DNA from: Acheta domesticus
Taxonomy: Eukaryota > Arthropoda > Insecta > Orthoptera > Gryllidae
Assembly (NCBI GenBank): GCA_031308135.1
Contig: JAHLJT010000631.1
Span: 192,952,549-193,016,548, forward strand
Length of the DNA: 64,000 nucleotides
Reading direction: 5' to 3'
A model generated the notes under the pieces. That model was not told the origin of the DNA. It did no database searches and saw only the letters and a list, made by a program, of their open reading frames with translations. The translations under genes and the position numbers were made by a program. This document shows positions 43,425-54,690 of this stretch, piece by piece; position 1 is the stretch's first letter, and the number at the start of each line of letters is the position of its first letter.

Positions 43425-43850
43425 GGTGATTCCTTCCCTGCTGAATGGTGAGCTCAGGCACTGACCTAAACGACGACTTCCCTCTTACAGGTACCTTCCC
43501 TCAGCAGGGGCACCGTCCCAAACGGGACAAGTTATAAGGTCCCCACTGGTCTCCCACGTGTGTAGTTGTGTAGTGCATGTAGGTGTGCGTGTATGCGTAT
43601 GTATGTATGTATGTATGTATGTGTGTGTGTGTATGTGTGTGAGGGGAAAGGATGGGATAAGGAAGAAGTAGGAAAGATCGCGCGCAGTCTGTAGCCCGTT
43701 TGTTAGAGTACTGTTCAAACATGCGCTTGGTATTGATCGATAAACCACGAAAAATTACTGAGCAGAGCAGCCGGCCACTAGAATAAATTTTACATACACA
43801 CAGAGGCTGAATTCGACTTAGTTATAGAGCTAATACTGAATATCGGTCAC
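43425..43850 (-). repeat. tRNA-headed SINE, copy 3 (head-truncated)
   Basis: Inverted copy: AGCAGGGGCACCGTCCCAAA, GGAAAGATCGCGCGCAG, GCCCGTTTGTTAGAGTACTG and the GATAAACCACG block. It carries a GTAT microsatellite (43,596-43,623) where other copies have CACA/ACAC. The tRNA-like head is missing; the match fades at about 43,850 and a 28-bp tandem begins. Confidence 0.8.
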
Positions 43851-43851
43851 C

Positions 43852-43928
43852 CTCCAGACTTGAACTTTCCGGTCACCCTCCAGACAGTCCTTTCCGGTCA
43901 CCCTCCAGACAGTACTTTCCGGTCAGAA
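43852..43928. repeat. tandem repeat, about 28-bp unit
   Basis: Three consecutive units of GGTCACCCTCCAGAC plus TTTCCGG, then a fourth partial. Confidence 0.85.
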
Positions 43929-44869
43929 TTTCTGCAGTGTCAGCGGAAATGCAGGCTCTGAGATAAAGTAAGCCGGTGAAATTGATTCTATGTGAGGCGA
44001 TGTTCTTAATGCGTAGTGTAAAAACGTTCAAAGTATTTTTAGGGGAATAAAGAGACTTGACTAAAAAAGAAACGGAAATTCTGAAAAATCATCTTGAGTA
44101 AGTTACTGTAATATTATTCTGAAAATGAAGGGACACGCATAAAAAATTATTCTGAAAATTTGTACTGAGTAAGTAATTGTAATGTTATTATGAAAATGTG
44201 TATATGATTCTAATTATTTAGTATAAATTGGTAAACGCAAGAACGCAAATTATATAACGTGCATCCTATAACTTTATTCTCTTTGTACTACAGGTAGAAA
44301 CTTTTATTAGTTAATAATTACACTCAAACGAGAGATTAGTATACAATCTTTTTATACGTTAAATAATTGTTTATACATTCATGAAGGGAAACAAGTTTTG
44401 TATGACAACCAGCGTAATATGTTGGAAATTACAATACGTGCACAAATTTAATGTAAAATTATGTTTAATGTCAAAGACTGTAGGGTTTGATTATTATATA
44501 AACATTAGGAGTTATAGAGAAATATGGAATACCAAATGTAGTATGGAAGTGCAGTATTAAGTAGGCTTTTCGTGACAGATATTCAAGGAAACAGTTGAAA
44601 ATAAACATTTATGAACGATTTAATTCATACAGTTTCACCATATACTTTTTCAACTAGCCATTTATTCATTATCCATTTTAGTTAAGAAACTATTTAATTC
44701 ATTCAACCCAAAAGATGGTATGACTGGAAACTTATTTTACATTATTTGATTAAAAATCCACTGCTCCGGAATGCAAAACAATTTGCGAATTGAACTAAAA
44801 TTCGTTGTATATTCTTGTCCGCAGATCTTTCATTTGAATCTCTCTTGCCTACACGCAATAGGCCCGAAT
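43929..44869. other. AT-rich, nothing recognised
   Basis: A short pair of similar segments around 44,090-44,200 (TAAGTTACTGTAATATTATT and TAAGTAATTGTAATGTTATT). No gene. Confidence 0.45.
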
Positions 44870-45860
44870 CCTCCACAGACGGTTGTCACCACGCAGATCG
44901 CCCGATATTTGTTATTTAGTGCTCGGGCGGAATGAATGCCAAGAGCGTGTCCCTCCCTCCCGCGCTCCTCGCACTCTGCCAAAATTCTATTTACTTTCGC
45001 TCACGCTCTCCACTGACGTTTAGAACCCTCACATATCACTTAGCAGTCGACTCCCGGCTCGCGAGGGAATAAACATCGCCGGCCGGATAGACGCGGCCTA
45101 CGGCAAGACAAATGCTCCCCCACCCCGCTCTCTCCCGCGCCCGCCGCGCCGCCGGATTAAAATAAGAAATTAAACCGCCTTCTATATAAATTGAAAATAT
45201 ATCTTGGCGATAGTCTTTTCTTCCGGACGCAGGATTATTTTCAAAGCCTCCTTCCTCCGCAACATGCTAATTCCCGGCGGTGGCATCCGCGAGCGCGCGA
45301 GCGGGCAGGCAGGCGAGCGGACGTGCGCGTGTGGGAGTTCGCGGGAGATGGAAAGAGAGTATCTCTTTTTTCCCGTTACACGTTTCTATCTGGGGCCCCG
45401 CGGAAACGGGAGAAGCGGCGGAAGCGGCGGGGGCGGCGGGGACAGCGGAGGCGCTGGAGGCGGCGGCGGCGGGCGGGGGCGGGGGCGAGGGTGGCGGTGA
45501 GGCTTGGGGACGAGCGGCGCACATTTCATTTTTCCAATTCGCTCTTTCTGCTGCTGTCATCCTCAAGCACTTGCGCCTCCCCTGGGCTTAAATCATCCGA
45601 CGGCAGCCGCCCCCTGTCCCGAGGCCCTCCCCGCCCCCGTCGCCGCCTCCGCGCCGGCTCGACCCGCCCCCGGCACGGCGTCTCAGACGCCTTAGCCTTC
45701 TTTCCTGCCATCTGCGAGCTCCCCCCACGGCCTCCGCGCCGCGGCCGGCGCATATGCCTCGATGCACTTTCCTCGCTCTCCGTACTATCGTCGCCGTCCT
45801 CGTACACTCCCCAGTAGTGTGGATGTTTGTGCCTTCATCGTAGAGATGCGCTCTCACCCG
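44870..45860. promoter_or_regulatory. CpG-rich island, possible promoter
   Basis: Nearly 1 kb of GC- and CpG-rich DNA in AT-rich surroundings. A TATATAAA (45,183-45,190) on + stands within a short AT-rich interval (about 45,150-45,205) between two GC-rich blocks. Long open frames occur on both strands (for example + 45191-45817; - 45526-45807, Arg/Gly- and Glu/Ser-rich), but GC-rich DNA gives open frames by chance and I recognise no domain. It could be a promoter/5' UTR of an unseen transcript or an alternative neuroligin start. Confidence 0.35.
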
Positions 45861-46544
45861 CCTACCTATACTCTGGCATCAGGTATACGCTCACTTAAGC
45901 GAGCAAGTGCTAAAAGTTCATAAGGTATGAGTTGAGTATAAAATGCATGTTCATCTTTGTAACACTTTAAACTAATGGTACTACAATCTTTGCAATCTAC
46001 AAAAGGTCATCACAACTTGTTTTTTTCTACCTCCTTGAAAAACGTCTTATAAAATTTGACGGTAAAAACTTTGATGTGGACTCGCCCTTTCATTTTACAT
46101 CTTTTACATAGCTTAGGATCTCAAATATCACCAACCATGCGTGCTACAGAGAGTAAGACATACATGTGTTGTGATGTGAATCAGCAGTGTCTACATGACG
46201 GCAACTATGACTAAATACAATAACATTACATTTGAATGAACACTGTCCATTTTTTCTATCTTGCGTAAAAAAATATGAAAAATAGACAGAAGCTACTAAC
46301 TGTTGAATCTGTTTTTTGATATTTTGGAGTAGTTAAGATATCTACGAATTGTTTGATATTAATTTCTAGCTTATTCGTAAATTAACGATAATGCCTAAAC
46401 AATTCATTTGATATTTTGTACATTAGTAAACCGTAGATATTTCTGAAAGTCTCATACATTTTTATGAAACATACTTTTCTTATTATAATTATTCAACAAT
46501 TACGTTTAATAAGGGAAAAAAGATACGGACTGATTAATCAACCG
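45861..46544. other. no gene recognised
   Basis: AT-rich spacer between the CpG island and the nested palindrome. Confidence 0.5.
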
Positions 46545-46680
46545 GTTAAAATTTCAGGATAACAGAGGTATCAACCACAATTAGTAGGATCATTAGTAGT
46601 AATTGTGATCCTACTAATGACAACCACAATTACTACTAATTGTGGTTGATACCTCTGCTATCCTGAAATTTTAATCATGG
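46545..46680. repeat. nested palindrome
   Basis: Outer arms AAAATTTCAGGATAACAGAG + GTATCAACCACAATTAGTA and their complement (46,636-46,675) differ at one or two bases. Inside, TAGTAGGATCATTAGTAGTA and its near-complement nest a second and third pairing (CACAATTACTACTAAT, GGATCACAATTACTAC). Cruciform-capable; no gene. Confidence 0.85.
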
Positions 46681-47482
46681 AATACCACAAGATCTCTGCT
46701 GCCACTACAGAATGTAATCAACCGGTGTATCGACTATTTATTTATTTCAGAAACAAACGATTAGTATTCCAACATTTTACCTTTTTCTCACTTTAAGGAA
46801 ATATAACCCCAAATTTATCTCAAATCTCAATCACTTCATGGACTTCTTAGCCCTCAAATAAATATTGGTTCTCTCCTCTGATCTGTCCCAAGTCTAGTTT
46901 ACACGATTTATTTGTCTGCAAGTATTATATTCTAATGTAGGGAAAGTCGAGGCCAAGGTTTCCAAATTTTAGACACAATCAAAAGGCACTGCTGTTTCTC
47001 ATAAACGAACTATTTTCAAACGTATAACGTGGAAAAATATTCTGCATGGTATTGAATGTAATTTTAATATCAAAAATACATGATTGAACAGAACTAGAAA
47101 AAATCGAGAAAGCAAATGTTCGGATGAGACTAGGTTGAACTGAAGAGGTCAGCAAGTTCTCTCTCATAAGTATTAATTTGGTCGACAATTGAGAAGACAT
47201 TTTCGGTGGGAGAGTTAGCATGATTTTTTTTAGAAAATGCTCAGGACAACTGGTATAGAAGACTTTCTGTAGAAACAAAAAAAATTGCATGTATTTCAAA
47301 CAAATAAGTGTTTCCTCTCTAAGCAGCTCAGTTAACTTGTGTCAAAATAATGTGTTTTAAAAGATGCGTCTTGTCAAATACGTCTTTTCAGTATTTACGT
47401 TCACATCAACATTCCTCTATTTATATAATTTATTTCCAAACAATATCCTTTTGTCCTGATTTCTTCACACATTTCTTCATTC
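46681..47482. other. no gene recognised
   Basis: AT-rich. The open minus frame 46979-47299 is unrecognised. Confidence 0.45.
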
Positions 47483-47749
47483 CTATCTTGGCTGAATGCC
47501 TTCGACCCTCTCAATCCTCCACTGCGATCCTTTCACTTCCACAACTTTTGCCGCAGCTACGATCTCGCCATTCTCACGGGTCACCGTTCGCGTTCCAAAC
47601 CCATCTCGCCTCAAGATCCTATCCGCTTGTCCTGCAGCCTCATCCTGCGTATCAAATTCCCGAAACCGTTCAGCACAGTGCCCATGGTCCCGCCCCACAC
47701 CACTCCACTCCGCTCCGTTCCACTTCACCCCTCTCTTCTTCTCAATCAA
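47483..47749 (-). CDS. unrecognised open frame, protein-like composition
   Basis: 88 codons on minus. The part after about residue 24 reads like a folded charged protein (HCAERFREFDTQDEAAGQAD, RILRRDGFGTRTVTRENGEI, VEVKGSQWRIERVE), unlike the low-complexity frames around. The opposite strand is also open (Ser/Pro-rich). I know no family. The start codon is uncertain, and it could be an exon or a transposon relic. Confidence 0.25.
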   Translation of the reverse strand: MIEKKRGVKWNGAEWSGVGRDHGHCAERFREFDTQDEAAGQADRILRRDGFGTRTVTRENGEIVAAAKVVEVKGSQWRIERVEGIQPR

Positions 47750-47878
47750 CCGGCTCCATCCCTCCCCATTCCACCTAGTCCCAGTCCCAACTCAGCTCAG
47801 ATCACCTCACCCGCCTCTCCCCCTTCTCCGCTCGGCCACACCCCCCGGCCCAGGCCAGCCAGCCTTCTAGTAGCCACC

Positions 47879-48340
47879 GGGAGAGGTAGCTCAGGACATC
47901 AACCAATGTCACTGCAGTGCCTCTAATCGGGGCGTCCTAGGTTCGAGTCCCGACGGTGGCAGGATTTTCGATATAAGCTAAATAGCTAGATCGAATTCAG
48001 TAGCTGTCTGGAGGAGAATTCTAGCGGCCGACTGCTCTGATCCGCAGTTTTCCTTGGTTTTCTATCCTCATCCCTTACATACACACACTAACATGCACTA
48101 CACTATCACACACACCAGGAGACCGATAGGGAGCATAGAGCTGGTCCCGGCTGAGGGGAGCCCAGCAGGTGGGAGATAACTGGTTGGGGAAAACCCCGCT
48201 AGTCGACGGTACGGTCGGCGCCAGATCTGACCATCCAACGGGGCAAGATCTCTGCCATCTCCCAAGTAAAACATGCGCTACACTTTCGGGACTAATGACA
48301 TTCGCAGTTGAAGCGCCCGGAATGATCAATCAATCAATTC
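47879..48340 (+). repeat. tRNA-headed SINE, copy 4
   Basis: Head GGGAGAGGTAGCTCAGGACA, B-box-like GGTTCGAGTCCCGAC (47,940), body GGAGGAGAATTCTAGCGGCC. The block between TTTTCCTTGGTTTT and CTATCCTCATCCC seen in other copies (about 90 bases) is deleted. End GCGCCCGGAATGATCAATCA. Confidence 0.85.
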
Positions 48341-48672
48341 CTAGTCGTCCTCTCTCTCGCTCCCTGTCCGTCTTTTGTTTCCATCCATTCCTTCCCCGCC
48401 TTTCCGCGCTGCGCCTTGACCCCGGCGCGCCTGCAGCGGCGTCCGCTTCCTCGGCCTCGGTGGCAGCAGCCGCTGCGCGCGGTCGCCGGCAATTCTTCCG
48501 CAGGCGGGCGCCAGCCGCTCTTCGCTTTTCTGCGCTTCGCTTCAGCCGCCGCCCGGGGCTCCGCGCTGCCCGAGTTAAAAAGACCAGCGCTGCACGAGAA
48601 GACACGAAGGGAAGGTAGGCGAAAATGCTTTCCGAGGTGGCTTCCTCAGGAGGTTCAAAAGGTCATGCTTAA
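48341..48672. other. GC-rich segment, possible exon or CpG island
   Basis: GC-rich from 48,410 to 48,620, ending AAGGGAAG|GTAGGCG, which resembles a splice donor. Open frames exist on both strands (+ 48416-48703, - 48330-48605) with Arg/Ala-rich content. No domain recognised. Confidence 0.25.
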
Positions 48673-49542
48673 GGCCTCATTCACAATGCAAACTTCAACG
48701 TAAAAATAACGTACCCGCAAAACCTAGAAATGAGTTATTAAGCGAGATCATTCACAAGCCTTGGCATAACGGTAGAAGTAAATTCATAAACTTAAGAAAT
48801 CATAAGCACCAAGCTTTGACGTTAAGTTTATGTCGGAATTCTACCGAAGACCAGAGAGCAGCACGAAACAAACAAATACACAACAAAATCCGCGAGAAGA
48901 AGCAAATGAAAGGTCGATTTCTGATTGTGTTCAGATAGTTCGTAGTCATGTCAATTCATTACTGTTATGTATTCGCAGTGCCCTAGTTTGCAAACTGTTT
49001 TGATGCAAGTAATGAATTAAAAAAAAGGTCATTTTCATGTGACTTCAACTTGACATGGCGAATAAAATAATTACTTTCGACGAATTACTCGTGAATTTGG
49101 AACAAGAGAATTGTCGTTTATAAAACGAAGGAAATGCGAGTTCTAATACAACAGCTAACTACATTTATATATAAAGACAAATCGATAGGAAAATGGAAGA
49201 AAAATCTAGAAACCATGGTAAAAAGAGGGAGTTTGTGTTCGCCTTAGTGGACAGTATTATCGATCTTCAGCGCATGCACTGATGCACTACCGTGATGCGA
49301 ATCAAACTGCGCATGCGCAGAAGGGAGAACAGTTTTTTAACGTTTAAGGGTGCACGAGCTTCCTAACATCATTCTACCATGAGAGAAACAAATTTATTAA
49401 GCTTCAATACGTTGAAATCTGATTGGTTCAGGCGAAACGTACGTTCCAGCTTACGTCATTGTGAATGCCTATTTTTACGTGTAAAATTTACTGACAAGTT
49501 AAGGGTTTACTTTACATTTAAGTTTGCATTATGAATGAGCCC
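48673..49542. mobile_element. PIF/Harbinger-like DNA transposon (870 bp)
   Basis: Inverted ends GGCCTCATTCACAATGCAAA and, inverted right end, GGGCTCATTCATAATGCAAA, followed by CTT on both. Flanking trinucleotides are TAA (48670-48672) and TAG (49543-49545), one base short of a TWA-type duplication. A short frame at 49,054 starts MANKIITFDELLVNLEQENC and stops soon after, perhaps the start of a lost element gene. Confidence 0.7.
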
Positions 49543-49800
49543 TAGCATGTGAAATTATGGATGAAACACAGGGGAGTAATGTGCAATGGCTTACAACTTC
49601 AGGTAATATTGCGGAGATCTACGCTTTCTTTTTCTTTGGACAGAACGCATCCACTGACATTTTTTTCACTCAGGATACAATCGATGCGCTCTGGCAAATC
49701 AAATGCACAATCAGTTGTCCACTTCTAATTTTCAACAATTGTTTAATAAACTAAAGTGGTATGTTGTTTATCTGTATCTCCAGTAGATAACAAATGAGAA

Positions 49801-49821
49801 TTGGTTTTGGAAACAGGGTGG

Positions 49822-49858
<37 letters not shown>

Positions 49859-49870
49859 TTATTATTATTT
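49801..49870. repeat. (ATT)n microsatellite
   Basis: About a dozen ATT units with one interruption. Confidence 0.95.
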
Positions 49871-49993
49871 TTCGATTTGTACTTGGTGGAAATTCCTGAA
49901 ACTATATTTTTGTAACACCTTTTAGTTTAAATAAAATAATTTTCACATGAACAATTGACACGTTTTGACCACCATGAAGCGAATGTGAAAATA

Positions 49994-51100
49994 CTAAGGT
50001 CCGTTCGTTCTAACTTTACTCAGCACGTAAACAAATGCACGTGGTCGTCACTTGTTCTCATTGGCTGACTGACATCACACTCCCCTTCAGGGCGCAGTGC
50101 GCTACAGGAGTTAGGTCCCTTTCAAAATTGATTTATTTCCTGACTCTCTACACAAACAGTCGAAATAATTTTCTCCTTTGCCTTGAAGTAAAATCAGACA
50201 CCGAGCGTGACCTTAACTGCCAACCTTCAGCTGTCAACGGACCTCTTTGAGATAACGTTCGTTTGCCAAGCCGTCGCTGGGAGCCGCTCCTGCCAATTTT
50301 TTTCAGTAGCAGTTCCGTTCTCAAATGAGAAAGTTCTAAGAGAATGCTGTATTTTTGTTTGATTAGTGAATGGTGTGTTTGTTCATTGCGTTGATTTTTG
50401 TTTCCACATCGAACACAATAAGTGAAGCAGTTCCGGGGATAAGCCGGTTTGAAACTTTCGGAAGGAAAATCCCTCAGAAGTAGTGCAAAGAAGGTGGTAT
50501 TGATGTGTTTGAATAATTAGCGGCTAAATATCGGTCACTTACTTTGTGGCAGGTGGAAGAAATGACTGCTGAATTGCAAGTGTCAGTGTCAGAAGTGTTT
50601 GAAAACTATGTAATGAATTAATTCATTGGAAAGGTAACTTCTCCACGTAAGAAGCGATGTAGAACAAAAGATGTAGGTTCGATGGCGAGTGCGATGAATT
50701 TATTAATCTGCCATTCCTATTTATTTGCACATTTTTTCGTAGAAACGAATTTCCAATATAAAATAAAATTCTTGATGAAGTTAATGAAGATTAAAAAAAC
50801 GTCACTGTATGTTCTATTGATATTCGTGTTTCGGGCGGGATTTCACTGCTACCTTGCAAGACACGTAAATGTAAATTCTGTGATATTTAAGCAAAATATC
50901 TGCATATTTTAGTTGGTATTTTAGGCGTATTCAAAAGTACTAGTGAAAATAACATGCTATGACAATTCTGGCTGTGACACGTGCCAGCATTTGAGTATGG
51001 TCGTGGCGCGTATAGTGTAGCCAATCACGAACTACAGAGCGGAGGGATACATTCAAAGTTTGTTTACATGCGGAGTGAAGTTACAGCGAATGGACCTTAG
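49994..51100. mobile_element. terminal-inverted-repeat DNA transposon (1.1 kb), unclassified
   Basis: Inverted ends of about 40 bases: left CTAAGGTCCGTTCGTTCTAA, right (inverted) CTAAGGTCCATTCGCTGTAA, both continuing CTTnACTC, GCA and GTAAACAAA. The flanking bases do not show a clear duplication. Internal fragments such as WQVEEMTAELQVSVSEVFE (about 50,553-50,610) look coding but stop, so a degraded element gene is possible. Confidence 0.75.
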
Positions 51101-51521
51101 TTTTAAATCGAGCCGGTGAACTTCGAAAGAGGTCAAGGAGCGCTGTGAACTACTTTGCTGCGAATAACATCTTCCCGAATGACTTCATTACTGCTAAGCA
51201 ATCTTCGGGCAAAAACACTATCTTGAATTTTTAAAGCTGATTCTTTGTCGGTAAAGATGCCTTCGTTAGATAAAAAGGTCCTACCCAATATCAGAAACCC
51301 CATATAGATTTTTTAACGATTATATGCATTGGAAGCAGCTTTCATAATCAGAGAACAATTTGTTTTGTTCTTCTAACATGAATGTGCTGTTTTGTTCTAC
51401 GTAAAACTGCCCGTAATATCAGTTCTTGAATTTCTCCACCGATATTGACTTCAATGCACCTTAATAAGCGTGATTTTCTCCTTGTGCTCCTCTGCCAGCT
51501 GTTACTTCTGTCCACATATAG
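51101..51521. other. spacer, nothing recognised
   Basis: No gene or repeat seen between the two elements. Confidence 0.5.
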
Positions 51522-53127
51522 AACTAGTGGTGCTACAGAATGGCACAGACTTTCCCGTATTAGTTTTCTATATCCTTGGGTCTTCGCTAGCTATTCGGAA
51601 TTGCCACATACTCTTTCTTGCCAGCTACCATCTATCACCGCCAAAAGTACATTTTTTTTTGTCATTTTCTTAATTTTTCGGTTTCCTATTGGTAGAACGA
51701 AAATATTAATTTTAGAATATTAAAGAACACAAAAACCTAGTAATAAATGGCACTTTTCTTTTAAAAATTATGTGCCGTTTAAGAGAAAATGGCGTTTTAT
51801 CGCTACTAAAAATGCGAAATTTGAAGCTGATTTTCACAGAAAAGTTTTGAGTTTTCAAAATACTTTATTTAAAGTTATTTAAAGCACCTACACTCACAAA
51901 TATAATAATGTTTACAAATTGCTGGTAATGTGCATATTAAAGATGTGAGAGATCATTCAAAAAATTAACATTTATATAATTTTTGAAAAACCAAAAAAAA
52001 AAAAACCAAAATAAACTTTACGTCATATTAAAGAGTAATTATCGCTATCTGTTACAAAAGTATCAACAAACAATTTGCAGCCATATATGAGAAAATGGCG
52101 TTTGAGCGTTTCTGAAAATGCCGAAATTTGAGCTACTTTTCACAGAAAACAGTAGTGTTTTCGAGAAACTTAACTTGACATTATTTAAAGCATATATACT
52201 CGTAAATATAATAATGTGAGAAAATCGCCGATAGTGTAAATATTAACGACGTGAGAGACAAGTAAAAAAATGTACATTTTTGTAATTTTTGAAAAAACCA
52301 ACCGATAGACCAGTATGGCTTTTATGTCATCTGATAGAGTACATTTACCATTATCCCTACCAAAAGTTTAAAGAAAAAATTTGGAGCCGTTTTTGAGAAA
52401 ATCATGTTTTTGTAATTTTTTTAAAATTGCACATATTGCACGCAATATTGCACGAAAACTACTAAAATTTTGAAAAACATTTACAGGACTTTTATGACAG
52501 AACTCAATATGGAGAACAAATTTTATTTGAAAAAATCTGTATCTCCAATTTTGTAGTTGGAGAAAAACGCCGAAAAAAATTAAAACTTTCACAATTTTCG
52601 AAAATTCAGTGTTATCCGTGAAAATCAGACTTATGCCATGTTAATAAGTGTATTTTACTCTATTTCCACAAGAAATTTAAAGAAAAAATTTGGAGCCGTT
52701 TTTGAGAAAATTTTGAAAATCCCCGAGGGGCTTCATATAAAGTACCCCTAAATTTTTAAGAATCTTTTTCAAAATCTCAAATCTTTGACTAGAATCAGAT
52801 CGATCGGGGAATATCCATTTTGGAAGAAATCGTACGTATGGTTTAGGCGCTAGCAGTGTTCACAGACGGACAGGCGGACGGAAAACGGACGGACAGACGG
52901 ACGTTTTCCTTTCAATTGGGTTTTCGGTATCAAGAACCTAGAAAACACCACGTGTTAGGGGATTTTTTTTCTTAATTTAGCAACTGGTTTTATCCACTTA
53001 TTCGTTTTCATGGCTCGGCAATTATTTTTTTTCCGCCGAAAATTGGCCATTTTTTCGCGCAGCATTACATAACTTTCCCTATACTACGTATATCACTCCG
53101 TGTAGACGTACGTATACGGGAAAGTAA
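51522..53127 (+). repeat. repeat family R, copy 2 (1.6 kb)
   Basis: Direct copy of 39,395-40,837 with the same ends, the same internal duplicated block (about 51,800 and 52,105) and a longer CGGACGG run (52,863-52,905). It carries extra sequence around 51,715-51,790 and 52,290-52,440. Neither copy encodes a recognisable protein. Confidence 0.8.
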
Positions 53128-53573
53128 AAACCATTTATTTTGATTTGATTTTGATCTATTTTGCCAAAGAAGAGTAAAAACTGTATGTAACGTGTGGGGG
53201 AGAAATACATTCTGCGAACATTTTTTTGAGATCTGAAATCTCCTCCCTGCCTTATAGCCATAAGTAGTTGAATTTCAAATAAGAGTACCTACAATGCTAG
53301 GTTAATATCATTTGAAAATATACATTTTTGCTCTCGAGTTGTAGAATACTTATGTGCGTCGGTAAACGAACGGCAGTTTTGAAATTTCAGCGTTTCTAAC
53401 AAAATAGTAACCAATTCCGCTGGCTCTACTCCTACCACAACTACAAAAGGAGAGCTCAATAAAACGTGCCAATAGTGAAGTTTTAGGCCCAGAAATAAAA
53501 TAGGGGTCTATCTCAACATTCGCTCAATCGATCACTATCGGAATCTAGAAGGAATCCTGTTCGAGTTGGGGGT
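53128..53573. other. spacer, nothing recognised
   Basis: AT-rich; no gene seen. Confidence 0.5.
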
Positions 53574-54690
53574 CTATTGACCCAAAAGCTGAAGTGTTTT
53601 ACTTGCTACTGGTACATTATTTTTTAAAATAAAGTAACACCTATGTAAGCGAAAACAATATACATCATTGTTAAAAAAATGTTTATTTTTATGTAGATAG
53701 TCGATATTGTTTCTAATGGTGTAGAAACAGTTACGCAGCAGAAAAGATTTTACTTCGGACATACATTTGTGTATAGATTTTAATTGTTTAATGTTACACG
53801 GAAATGTATTTAATAATGCTCATGCAGTATATGTCTCTTGCAGTGAGCTGATGATATTGACACCTGATGGATGTGATTTGCTCGACGTGTGTTGTAATAT
53901 TATAATTATCAGGATTGCATGAAAATGTATTTCGAAGCGTTAAGTAAATCTGTTTTTTGACAAAAACTACTGATTTGTAACCAAATAGGCTAGACGTGGC
54001 TGACATTTGCTTATTATTTGAATAATTTTGTTCTGCAATGTATAAGTCTGTGTACTACAGGATAAGTTGATTCTTCAGGATATTATGCCATACGTGCAAT
54101 AGAACTGTTCTTCCAGTTTTAATGGACGAGGGCGTATTATTTATGTGTAAATGAAGAAGGATGAGACCTCAGATCAAAGTCTGTGGGACCCCATGACCAA
54201 TTGGTAAAGAATTGGAAAGATGAGTTAATAATGTTCAAGTCAGTAAGGCATTTATACTCTTTGTAATCGATGTTTAATGTTCGTGGTCAATGATGTTAAA
54301 AGCTTTTGAAAGGTAAAAAAGTATTTCAAGAGGTGATTCATTTAGATTCATTGTTGAAGCAACATTTTTAAGGAGGGAAAAATGACAATTTCCGTAGATT
54401 TTGATTTTCCAAATCCTTGTTGTGAGTCAGAAAACGCTTCCTTTTTCCTGAGAAAAGTCTTAATTCGTCTCTTTAAAAACCTCTTATATTTTCAAGAAAA
54501 CTAACAAAAAGAAATTGACCGATAATTTGGAATTTAATTTTTGTTGCATTTTTATAATGTGACTTAATTTTACCTGTTTTGAAAATATCTGGAAATATTC
54601 CTGTGCGTAAAGTAGCATTGAAAATGTGGGGTAACGGGTATATAAAGAAGGTGCATAAGTTTTTAATAACAATACGGAAATTCATCTAAA
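53574..54690 (-). pseudogene. LINE reverse transcriptase and C-terminus, degraded
   Basis: Read on minus from 54,685: HIFNATLRTGIFPDIFKTGK, then DSQQGFGKSKSTEI, LEIFFYLSKAFNIIDHEH and GVPQTL-type remnants of RT fingers and palm, then a C-terminal part whose last block (KSFLLRNCFYTIRNNIDY at 53,760-53,690) resembles the tail of several insect LINEs. Many stops and frameshifts. A different, more diverged LINE than the one at 36.2 kb. Confidence 0.75.

Noticed and set aside
45191..45857. Overlapping open frames on both strands of the CpG island
   Set aside because: Openness follows from GC content; no domain or splice structure supports one of them over the others.
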